64,000 bases of DNA, from positions 1-64,000 of the forward strand of contig WOGZ01000068.1 of the NCBI GenBank assembly GCA_009733775.1. Direction: 5' to 3'. The notes under the pieces were generated by a model. That model did no database searches. It was not told the DNA's origin and saw only the letters and a program-made list of their open reading frames with translations. The DNA is from Alectoria sarmentosa (lineage: Eukaryota > Ascomycota > Lecanoromycetes > Lecanorales > Parmeliaceae). The position numbers and the translations under genes are program-made. The stretch's first letter is position 1. Every line of letters begins with the position of its first letter. Positions 33,601 to 44,349 of the stretch are shown here, in pieces.

Positions 33601-35657
33601 CAAGCCATGACGGATATATACCGGAAGGCATCCTTATAGAATTTAAACCCCGATGGCTTGGGAAAGAGTATTGAACGGACGAGAGCACCTTTGGTGGTAT
33701 TGAAGCCGGTTCTGACGGAGATGGCTAATGCAACAGCCTCATCGTCCTGTCCTTCTTGAGGCCGCCTCGCTCTGATAATCTTCGTCCCGCTGAAAAGGAA
33801 ATGTCTGGCGACTTCTGGGTTCATTGTGCTTGAACTCAGACTCAATAGCCGCAGGGATTCATCCGTTGCCGGGACTTTTGAGACCGGCACAGATTCGCCT
33901 AAGGTGCTTGTCAATATCATGGCTTACAGACTGTGAGGATAGCAGCTACATACCAGTGAGCATGCTCTCATTAACAATACAGTCTCCTGCGAGCAACAAG
34001 CTATCACATGGAAATTGCGTCAAAGATGGATCGGAAACTTCGTATACATCTCCTGGCACAAGCTCACCACTTTCCACTTGTCGCCCTGAGGAGTATCAGA
34101 ATATTCGTCTCATCTAGACTTGGAACACCCACAGAATCCGTTTCGCAAGACTCTCACCTCGCACTCGAAGCGCGATATTTCGCGCAGGCGTTTCATGGTC
34201 TGTCCGTCAGCATTTCTCCAAAAGTGTGTTGGTGAACTTACTGATCTAGTTTCAATCAAGGTTGTGGTGATGCTGACTACTGAAATGAAGAAGATGCACA
34301 CTGCGTAGTAGTAATACTCGTCGAGGGACCAGAGAATTAGGCTCGCAATCTGGAAGACGTAGAAAGGATGAAAGGCCTAAAGGGGATTAGGAAGTCGCTG
34401 GGATTTTAAAGACGATCACTCACCTCATCCACAAGTAGCTGGGAAATGGACTTTTGATGTATGTCGATCTGGTTCTTGCCGAAAACCTGTTGTCTCCTGT
34501 GGCGCTCGTCACTGTCCAAGCCGGCCCTGATCGACTTTACGTATGTCCAGTTAGGATCTTTCCAATTGCTGCACAGCGCAAATTTGTCCTTCAGTGGATG
34601 AAAACAGAAGCTGATGTAACGGTAGTCTAAAAATCGCAGATGTGTCATTATAGGGTCATCATCCTCCTCGTAATCGAGCGAATCGTTTTTCTTTTCCCTC
34701 GATCCAAAGACAGTTGAAGCGACGTGTCCGTACTGGATCTTGACAATTTCTTGCACCGTGAACTCGCCCCATTGATTCTAGTCGGTTTTAGCTGCTGTCT
34801 TCGATCCAAGATGCCGAGATCACTGTCTCACCTCAATGACCACCCAGTTGCACTCACGTAACGGTTTTGGAGATCCTGTTAGATGGACTCGCCAACGAGG
34901 AAGCCAGCGAAGAATCAAGTAGCCCAACCCTAGAGAACAAGTACAAAAGATCAGGTACAGTATCAAGCCCAACGGTTTTGTGTTAAATCCAGCGACAACG
35001 ACAGTCAAGTCCTCGGACACAACATATATCTTCTGGCTGGACCGTGCTACCCATCCAAAGCCGCTCGCATCTGTCTTTGTAGAGTCGTGACGGTGAAGAA
35101 GAGGCTCTTCGGCAGTGCTTTTGGAGAAACCCGAAGATTTGCGTCTTTGTAGTGATCTGATGCCTGACTCCAAATCGTACTCTACGTCTTCTCCAGGCTG
35201 CTTGCCACAGTCCGTGTCTTCCTCCTCATCTCTAACGGCCTGGTCTTCGGACCATTCGGGAGACTCGTCATCCTCTTGAAAATAAGTAAAACTTGCTACA
35301 GAGTCTGCCCTCGATCGCCGATGGGCGAAACCAGTCACACTCGATGGCACGCTTTCTGACATAGGTCCCGCAAAGACCTGAGCCCGTCAGCTTGCATTTC
35401 CAATTGCATGTCGTTAAACCTCGGAATGCGAACCTCTTCATGAGCCATCTCGACATCAGACGCAAAGCTGGCACTGTCTGTATTAGACCTTGATGCGATC
35501 AGGTACCCTAATGACAAGTGTCTCACTTGCTAATGCTAGAGTCTCGCCGGTACGAGGAGCCATTGAGGTTCCCGCTGCTCACAGCATGGTTTCTGCGATT
35601 GATGCTTGAGCTACTCCTTCGCAAAAATCCAATAGGCTGGGGGCCTGAATCCCCCAT
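30602..35657 (-). CDS. YPK9: P5B-type ATPase, YPK9 / ATP13A2 family
   Basis: P5B ATPases are vacuolar or lysosomal polyamine/cation pumps; yeast Ypk9 protects against metal stress. My model has 21 exons: 35657-35527, 35473-35434, 35377-34832, 34777-34424, 34376-34242, 34199-34133, 34085-33954, 33898-33549, 33499-33354, 33302-33192, 33142-32824, 32764-32608, 32552-32220, 32169-32087, 32041-31907, 31856-31624, 31566-31443, 31390-31345, 31291-31141, 31088-30940, 30888-30602. All phases agree, giving 1342 aa. Key motifs: VEMAHEEV, first membrane segment about 190-222, TGES (about 468-471, split by an intron), P5B-type PPALP (about 604-608), DKTGT with phosphorylated Asp (about 647), KGAPE (about 815), GDGAND (about 1047-1052), six C-terminal helices. 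Introns 9 and 14 seem to use GC donors. Exon 2's acceptor is the least certain junction. Confidence 0.92.
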
Positions 35658-36174
35658 TGTGTGATGCTAATACTACCTGCCCTTCTTCTGTCGAATCTTT
35701 ACTCTCGGCTTGGATCCCACTGTTGTGGCTTCCTGCATCAATGGCTAGGTAGGTCGGCTGCACTCCACAAGTCTTGACGAAGGTCTTTGCAAAGAGATGT
35801 CATGATTGCAGCTTGGTTGTAATTTCATGCGCTTTCGTCATCCGAGCGAAAGGAAATGACGATTCTCAGACGTCCTCAGCATAGAGAATGTAGAAGAGAG
35901 CAGGCCTCAGGGGAGAAGGCAGCTACTGTAGGGACTCTAGGCCTCAAAGGTATGGAATGGACACAGACGAAGTGAGTTTTGATCAATAATACAAGATACA
36001 GCCTGGGTGATTTCAAGCACAATTAGGTAAGCTTTTCTTATCTTAGCGTCGTGCTTGGAGGACACCAGGCCCCAAGGAAAAGCACAAAACCAGGACCATT
36101 AAAATTTCAGTGCATACCATTTCTCTGCCTCACGATCACACAATCATACCTTCAATCGATCAACACCAGTCAAG
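35658..36174. promoter_or_regulatory. Divergent promoter region YPK9 / NAP1
   Basis: About 515 bp between divergent starts. It probably carries both promoters and short 5' leaders. No named site is evident to me. Confidence 0.55.
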
Positions 36175-37617
36175 ATGTCAGAACCTATTCGTAACAAGAA
36201 GCTTGATCTTACAACCGCACCGTAAGTCGGATTCATCAAAGCCCAGATGTACACTTACCACTCAATAATGTAGTACGCCTCAGAACACTCCTGCCAACAA
36301 TGCACCGATCTCCTCTCACGCTCAGCAGCCAGGTGTGGCTAGCATCAAAGAAGGTATGCATTATCCGACCTCTTCCCTATCTATCCGCTCTCGGGACCGT
36401 CTGAATGCTGACTTTCTCATCACAGAGGATCTCGACCGTGCCGCCGCCGCATCAATCTTCGCTCAAAATCCTAAGCTTGTATCGATGATACAAGGGAAGC
36501 TTGGCACTCTAGTCGGTCGTTCTTCTGGATACGTCGAATCGCTCCCCGCTCCTGTCCGTCGCCGCGTTGCCGGTCTGAAGGGTGTACAGAAGGAGCATGC
36601 CAAGCTCGAAAGCGAGTTTCAGGAAGAGGTGCTTCAGCTTGAGAAGAAGTACTTTGCAAAGTATACACCGCTCTATGAGAAGCGCGCGAAGATAGTCAAC
36701 GGTGCTTCAGAGCCCACCGAGAATGAAGTCAAGGCTGGTGAACAGGATGAGGAGGGAGAAGATGATGAGGGAAGCAAAGTGGAGACGGCCGAAGGTGGCC
36801 AGGCCGCCGAGGATATAGCTGGCATACCCGAATTCTGGCTGTCAGCTATGAAGAACCAAGTGTCGTTAGCCGAGCTGATCACAGATCGGGATGAGCCTGC
36901 GTTGAAGCTCTTGACGGACATTCGCATGGAATATCTTGATAAGCCTGGGTTCCGTCTGATATTCGAATTTACCGAAAATGATTTCTTTTCCAACAAGACC
37001 ATCACCAAGACCTACTTCTATCAGGAAGAGAGTGGCTATGGGGGCGAATTCATCTACGATCACGCTCAAGGAGATAAAATTGACTGGAAGGCTGGGAAAG
37101 ACCTGACTGTGAGAGTCGAGAGCAAAAAGCAGCGGAACAAGAGTGAGTTGTTGTAGAAAGTTTGTTGAGAAATGCAGCAACTCTAACCCATCGTCAGACA
37201 CCAAGCAGACTCGTGTCGTGAAGAAGACCGTACCAACAGAATCTTTCTTCAATTTCTTCGATCCTCCAAAAGCTCCAGAAGCAGACGAAGATGACGCTGC
37301 TTCGGATGTTGAAGAGCGCCTGGAGCTTGACTATCAACTTGGCGAGGACATCAAGGAAAAGCTCATTCCTCGCGCGATCGACTGGTTTACTGGAGAGGCG
37401 TTGCAGTTCGAGGAAGTCGATGAAGATCTCGAAGAAGGCAACTTCGAGGACGAAGACGATGAGGAAGACGACGACGCTAGTGAGGAACGCGATGACGAAG
37501 AAGAATCGGACGAGGAGGTACGTAGGTGTATCTAGTTTGTACCTAACAAGCTGACCCTGACACCAGGACGAAAACTCAAAACCAAAGCAGGAGGCCGCTG
37601 AGTGCAAGCAGAGCTAG
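36175..37617 (+). CDS. NAP1: Nucleosome assembly protein 1
   Basis: NAP1 is a histone H2A-H2B chaperone that shuttles between cytoplasm and nucleus. Model: exons 36175-36221, 36274-36353, 36426-37142, 37198-37517 and 37567-37617; introns 52, 72, 55 and 49 nt; 404 aa. The 72-nt intron is in frame and stop-free, so an unspliced ORF hides it. Motifs: the dimerisation helix region (QKEHAKLESEFQEEVLQLEK, KKYFAKYTPLYEKR), GIPEFWLSAMKNQVSL, YLDKPGFRLIFEF, NDFFSNKTITKTYFY, the basic RNKNTKQTR, PTESFFNFFDPP, and a long acidic C-terminal tract for histone binding. The last exon encodes a tail ending ECKQS, a CaaX-like box as in animal NAP1 proteins ending CKQQ, so prenylation is possible. The ATG at 36,175 opens MSEPIRNKKLDLTT. 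Confidence 0.95.
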
Positions 37618-38235
37618 ATTCTACCGCTTTCGTTTCGTGTCGAAGGATGGAAGGACGATGTGATGATTCTAATAAGTTCTGCTTTGTCGAGATAATCAGT
37701 TTCCACAGTTGTTCATGGAGATCTCTGCCGCATCTTCAAGCTGCAGTCATCTTGCACTCATACCATGCGTGCTTTACATGATCAGTCTTGAGCGATATAC
37801 TTCGTGGTTCCTTTCAACTTCTATCTCTGGCTTGAAGCACTACTGCGAGCAATGTCCTGTAAGTAGACAGCTGGACAGCACGCCAATAGGAAGCAAATCT
37901 TGATGCAGGACTACAAATCCGTGACGAGGCACAAGCACAGCACAACATATTCTAGAACTTTTAAATTCTCTGTGGCTCTGCTTTCGAGATGATATTTTGT
38001 GAGTCAGGTCATGCTTTTATATATATATATGTGTATATCATATTGAAAACATAAGTCCCTCGGTCGGGGAAAAGAAATGTTGCCGGAGTTTAGTCAATAC
38101 TTTAAGGACGGCAGGGGGTTTATGTAAGCCTGTGGAGAGGGTCTTGGCATGATTTTCGGTAACAAATCTCGTGATGTATTTTGACTTCCCACCCCGTATC
38201 ACTTCGATGATCTTTATGCGATATCATTATACGAA
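37618..38235. other. 3' flank of NAP1 up to the composition switch
   Basis: No gene is supported. A TA microsatellite lies at about 38,018-38,038 (TATATATATATATG). Composition shifts to AT-rich within about 30 bases of 38,235, as sharply as on the left side. Confidence 0.6.
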
Positions 38236-38989
38236 CATATATAAATATGTTTATCAAATTTCAATAAATTTTAATTCAAGAAATCGTGAAAATATTATTA
38301 ATAATTAAGTTATATTTTATAAATATAAAATTTAAATACAAATATCAAATTCGCGCGTATTAACTTTCATTTTTCATTATTCGTTTTTCTTTCTTTATTT
38401 TTTATTTCATCGACTTTTATATTAAATTCGTAAATTATCGTTTTTAAAAAAACTTTAATTAAATCGTTTAAATTCGAAATTCGAAATATAAAAATATAAA
38501 TGTAATTTATCGTATTTAAATTTCGAATCGAAGATTTAACGCTTTTATATATAAAAATGCTTTTACGAAATTTATTTTCTTAATAAGTTTTTAATAAAAT
38601 GTTTATATTAATACATTTTATTAACGTTAAAATTTTATTAAATTTATTGTATATAAATATTTATATATTTTTAATACGAGTTAATATTTTATTTATAATA
38701 TATTATTATTATATATTAAAAATTATATATTTAAATTAAAATCGCAATTATACGTGATTTAAATGAAATTTTCATTATGTTATTCGATAATCGTCGAAAT
38801 GTAACATATTTCTAAATTTACATTTAATTCTCTCGATCGTTTTCGAATAGCTTAATTAATAATTAATTATTTTATATTGTTTTAATTTTTTAAATATATT
38901 ATAAAATATACGTTACAATTTGCAAATTTTAAAACTTTAATTAAATAACTCAATATGCTTTAATAATATAAAAAAGCGAGATGAGAAAT

Positions 38990-39180
38990 TTATTATAATC
39001 GATTCGACGTTTATCGAATATTATAAATATATATTAATGTCAAAAAGTATATAAATATTAAAACTCGTCGACGTTAAAACGTTATCGAAATTAATGCGCT
39101 AAATCGCGTTAAGTTCAATCGAGTCGCGTATTGAGAAAAACGTAATAAAAATTAAAAAATTAAATTATAACACTATTTCT
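38990..39180 (-). repeat. Dispersed terminal-like motif, copy 1
   Basis: Contains AATTAATGCGCTAAATCGCG and neighbours that match 48,690-48,800 in the same orientation and 49,325-49,440 and 56,764-56,880 in reverse complement. The match runs into AACGTAATAAAAATTAAAA. Probably the end of a repeated element family. Confidence 0.65.
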
Positions 39181-42100
39181 TTTTTAAATTCGATATATTT
39201 TTATAAGATAAAAAAATGCTTCGAAAATTCTTTAATACTTTGCAAATTAATAATGTTTTATATAAAATTAAGATTATCTTTTTAATTATATAAATTAATT
39301 TATAAATTTTAAATTAATTCTTTTAAACGAATATACGAAAATAATTCATTAATATTATAATAAAAGATTTTTATTCTTTTAATATCGCGTGAAAAAAATG
39401 TAAATTTAATTTATCGAGATTTAAATAATAATAATCGATTATTAAATTAAAGAGCTTAATTGTATAAATATATAAATATTATTTAAAATCGTCGATATAA
39501 TTAATTTTTTTAAATTTATATATTAAAATTTTTTTTCGTTTATAATAAAATCTTTTCTTCGCTTATTAATTTGAAAGTTATTAATTTTATTAATAAAATA
39601 ATTCGCTTTTTCTTCGTCGACATTTATAAAAAAAAATAACGACTTTATTTAATTTAATAATAAATTAATATTATCGAAATGTAACAATTACGAAAAAAAG
39701 AAAAATTATTTTCTTCGATAACTTTAATTTGTATATTATATTATTAATAACTTTAATTATTTTATAAAACTTTAAATTTTCATAATTTAAAAACTTACTC
39801 GATCGATTTATTTTAATATTTTTATTATTTAACATTATATTTCTGTTTTTTAAAATAAGAAGTCGATAATCGATAACGATTTATTTATTTTAATATTAAC
39901 GCTTGCGATCATTTAAATTCTTTTTTAAAAAATATATATAAACTTTTCATTTTGAGAATAAATTAATTAATAATAAATATATTTCTTTTTGATTTTTAAA
40001 TAAAATTAATGTTTTATGATATTAATAATTTAAAATTGTTTTTTAAAATATATTCTTTAATAGCGAGAAATAAAACAATTTCGATAACAATGTTTTTATT
40101 TGAATTAATTTCAAATTCAATAATCGAAAAGAAAAAAATCGATTTAATTATCTTAATTATAATTAATATAAATTCGTAAATATTATTTTAAAACTACGTT
40201 AACGCTTTTTATTTAATCGTTTATTTTAAAATGAAATGTTAAAAAAAGCTTTAATTTAGTATTAATATATTAATACACTTTTTATTAAAAGTAAACTATA
40301 AATTAAATTTTATAATTCGATATAATGATAAATAAATAATTATTTTCTTATTAAATTTATTTAATAAAAACTTATATTATTACTTCGACTTTTAAAAAAT
40401 CGTAAAAAATAAACTTTTTTTTAAAATAATTTATTTATAATAATTATAATATATTAAAATTTTCGATTAAATCGAAAGTAAATAAATAATATTACAATCA
40501 AGTTTATTAAAATATTTATTAATATTTATTTAAAATTAATAATAATTTAAAAAAAAAATCTTTTTTATAAATTTTAAATTTTATATATATATAATAACTT
40601 TTCACGTATCGAGATATTATATTAATTATTTTTAATTATTAATAATAATAATTAACTTTATCGTAAATAAATAATTTTTTAATATATTTTCTTAATAAAA
40701 ACTCGTAAATATATTTAATAATTTTGATTTTAAATTTCGTATCATTAAAAATATATAATTAAAAATTAACGTGAAACATTTAAATCGTAAATATCGTAAT
40801 TTCTTAATTTTAATCTCATTTTCTTTTTTATTAAATCGTGAAAGATTATTAATAATAATTTTTATCGTTATAATATATTGAATAATATTATTATTTTAAT
40901 TTTTTTTATCGCAATTAATAAATTAAATATTACGATAAATTTTTTTTCTTTTTTTAAAGATTTTTTAATAAATTTAAAATTATTAAACAACGATTTTTTA
41001 ATAAATTTTTATAATTAATATTTATTTTATAAAAATTATGTATTATTAACGTAAATTTAAAAATAAAGATCTTTTATTCGTTTAATAATACAAAAATAAA
41101 ATTTGTTATTTATTTTATTTTTTCGTTTAAATTTTTTCTTTTCAACATTATTTAATGTTAATATTTACGATAATTTTTATTTTCATTTTCAAATAAGTTA
41201 TTTATTTTTCGAATAAATTATCAAATTTTATTTTTAACTATTTTAATTTATATAAAATTTTGAAATCATATTTGAAAAAATTCAACTTATTTTATTTATC
41301 GACGATTAAATTACTTTAATTTTTACAATCGATAAAATCTTAATAAAGTTTTTTATTAATATATTAATTAATTTAAATTGTTATATTTTAAAAACTCGTA
41401 TAATAATTTTTTATTATAAATTTCATAATTGTATTTTTAAAGAAATATTTTTTAAGAGAAAAGCAATCGAGTGTAATTTTTCGTTTTTTTCTTTTTAAGA
41501 AAAAATAACTATTATTATATAATTAAAGACGTTAATTTTAAATTATATTTTTTTATCGAAATCGAAATACATTAAAGTAAATATATTTAAAAATATATCA
41601 TTTAATATTATTTCTTATTTATAAAAAAATAAAAAACTTTTATTTTTTTTTATTAAATTCGATAAAAAAATAACGATATTTAAATAATTATATATAAGTT
41701 AAAGTTTATAAATTAAATTCATAATACTTTAAAATAAACGAAGGCGAAACGAATTTAAAACTTAACGTCGATCAATTTTTTTTTTTTTTTTTTCTCTCTT
41801 CGAACTGAAATTTTAAACTTGTTAATGCATTTAAATTATAAACATATTGAAATTGTAAATGCATTAAATTTATAAATTTTATTCAAATGCAAAAAAAAAT
41901 CTTTTGTTTTAATTTTAACACTTTTTTTAGATTTTTTTTTTAGAAAATATTTCAAAATTTCTTTTAAAATTAGATTTTTTTCTTTTTCGAATCGAAATTC
42001 TAAATTTAATTATTCATTAAATTTATAAATTCTATGTAAATTTGAAACGAATTGTGATTTTTTTTTATTTTAAAACTGTTTTTTTTAGATTTTTTTCTTT

Positions 42101-42484
42101 TTTTAAATTTTTTTTTTTTCGAATTCGAATTTTACGTTTTACGATTTACGATTATTAAGCGAGAAATTTACGTTTTTTATTAATTTTATTATTATATTAT
42201 TTACGATTTACGAATTTTATATAAAATTACGCTTATTTAAAAATATATAAAAAATGTGTTAAATTTTTTATAATCGATTTCTCGTAACTTTTAACGATTT
42301 ATATTATATATTTATATAATTATTATTATAAAACAAATTTATGCGATTTTAATAATATAATAAAGAATTATAATGTTATTTAAAAAAGAAAATAATTTGT
42401 TAAATAAGCGTAAACGTTTCTCGAAAGTCGCTTTATTATTTCGAATTATAATATATTTAAATTAAATATATATTAATATATATG

Positions 42485-42665
42485 TTGAAAATTAATCTTT
42501 TACGTAACGTATATAAAGTTAATTTTAAAATTAATTTTTAAAATTAGCTTTAAAGTTAGTCGTGTCTTAATATTATTTTAATAAATAAACTTAAAAATAC
42601 GATTCTCTCGTATTTTTTATATATTTAATTAATTTATATATAATATTTATTATATATCTTTTAAT
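42485..42665 (+). repeat. Direct repeat, left copy (LTR-like)
   Basis: Starts TGTTGAAAATTAATC and contains TTTACGTAACGTA and ATAAACTTAAAAATACGATT. It is matched in the same orientation at 44,155-44,345 with mostly transition differences. It starts with TG, as LTRs do, but no coding lies between the copies. Confidence 0.7.
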
Positions 42666-42840
42666 AAATTATAAACTCGATTTATAATAATAAAAAAATA
42701 ACATTTATTTTCGTATTTCTTATATAAATATCTTATTAATAATAATTTAAAATAAATTATTATTTTATTACGATAACTCGTTTTTTTTAATTAATTACTT
42801 TCGACGAATTAAATTATCGCAATTTAAATATAAAAAATAT

Positions 42841-43150
42841 CGAATCAAGTTTTTTTATATAAGACATTTCGTTTTATATTATCGAATATTTTATTTTTTT
42901 AAATCTTTTCGTATAAAATATTTCATTCTTTTAAGTTCTTTTATAAAAATATAAAGTTTTTTCGCATAAAATAATTCGATTTTTTTTATATAAATATTTA
43001 GTTTTATTTCATCGAATTTTTTTTTAAATACAATTATAAAACATCGAATTAAGTTTTTTCGTATAAGATATTTCGTTTTATATTATCGAACATTTTATTT
43101 TTTTTAAATTTCTTTACAAAAACACGAAATTTCTTCGCATAAAATAATTA
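42841..43150 (+). repeat. Duplicated segment of about 204 bp
   Basis: ATTTCGTTTTATATTATCGA and flanking sequence at 42,841-42,900 recur at about 43,045-43,105, and the following Ser/Phe-codon-like T-rich stretches with CGCATAAAATAATT also recur. One and a half to two units are visible. Confidence 0.6.
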
Positions 43151-43319
43151 AATTTTTATATTAAATTATTAAATTTCGAATTTAACGAGTTTTTTATAAA
43201 AAAAAAATCTTATTTTCTATTAAGCTTTTTATAATAAAAAGAAAAAAAAGTTTTAAATTTATCGAGCTTTTTATAAATAAAAAAATTAAATTTTAAAGAA
43301 TTTTTTAAAATAATATTAA

Positions 43320-44040
43320 AACACGCTTTTAATTAAGACGTTAAGTTTTAAATTATTATTAAATTTTTTATATTATAAAGAAAAACAAGTTTTTATATTA
43401 AAATAACTTTTTATATTATTAAAAGAATAAGTTTTTACATTAAAGCGTTATAGCGCATTAAACTTTTATTTCGAATTAAGTTTTTTATATAAAGAGAATC
43501 ACGTTTTTAATTAAAACGTTAAATTTTAAATTAATTATCAAATTTTTTATATTATAAAAAGAAATAAGTTTTTATATTAAAGTAACTTTTCGTATTATTA
43601 AAAAAATAAGTTTTTATATTAAAACGTCGTAGCGCATTAAATTTTTATTTCGAATTAAACTTTTTATATAAAAAAGATCACGTTTTTAATTAAGACGTTA
43701 AGTTTTAAATTATTAATAAACTTTTTATATTATAAAAAAAATAAGTTTTTATATTAAAGTAATTTCTCGTATTATTAAGAAAATAAATTTTTATATTAAA
43801 ACGTCGTAATATATTAAGTTTTTATTTCGAATTAAGCTTTTTATATAAAAGAAATCACGTTTTTAATTAAAACGTTAAATTTTAAATTATTATTAAGTTT
43901 TTTATATTATAAAAAAAAAAAATCTTTATATTAAAATAATTTTTTATATTATAAAAAAAAAGTTTTTATATTCAAATAACTTCTCGTATTATTAAAGAAA
44001 ATAAATTTTTATATTAAAGCGATATTTTTTAAAATTTTAT
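43320..44040 (+). repeat. Tandem array, unit about 178 bp, about four copies
   Basis: CACGTTTTTAATTAA followed by ACGTTAA(G/A)TTTTAAATTA begins units at about 43,500, 43,679 and 43,856; an earlier partial unit starts near 43,325. Each unit also carries TTTTTATATTAAA, GCATTAAA-TTTTTATTTCGAATTAA and TTTTTATATAAA segments. The array is enclosed by the direct repeats 42,485-42,665 and 44,155-44,345. Confidence 0.75.
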
Positions 44041-44154
44041 TAAGCTTCTTATATTATAAAGAAAAAAAAGTTTTAATATTAAAATATTATAACGTATTAT
44101 TATAAAAAAATATTAAAATAATCGTATACGTTATCTTTTAACGTTATAAAGAAA

Positions 44155-44345
44155 TGTTGAAAGTTAATTTTTTACGTAACGTACGTAAAATTGACTTTAA
44201 AATTAATTTTTAAATTAATTTTCAAATTAATCGTATTTTAATATTATTTTAACGAATAAACTTAAAAATACGATTTTCTTATATTTTTTATATATTTATT
44301 AATTTATATATAATATTCATTATATATTTTTTAATAATATATATA
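44155..44345 (+). repeat. Direct repeat, right copy (LTR-like)
   Basis: Starts TGTTGAAAGTTAATT; partner of 42,485-42,665. The left inverted-repeat arm begins immediately after it. Confidence 0.7.
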
Positions 44346-44349
44346 TTTA

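Noticed and set aside
30602..35657. Reading the YPK9 region as a pseudogene with many frameshifts
   Set aside because: Every frame break coincides with GT/GC...AG introns of 42-59 nt, and joining them gives one continuous 1342-aa protein.
43320..44040. CRISPR array
   Set aside because: Units are about 178 bp and contiguous with no unique spacers, in a eukaryotic repeat context.
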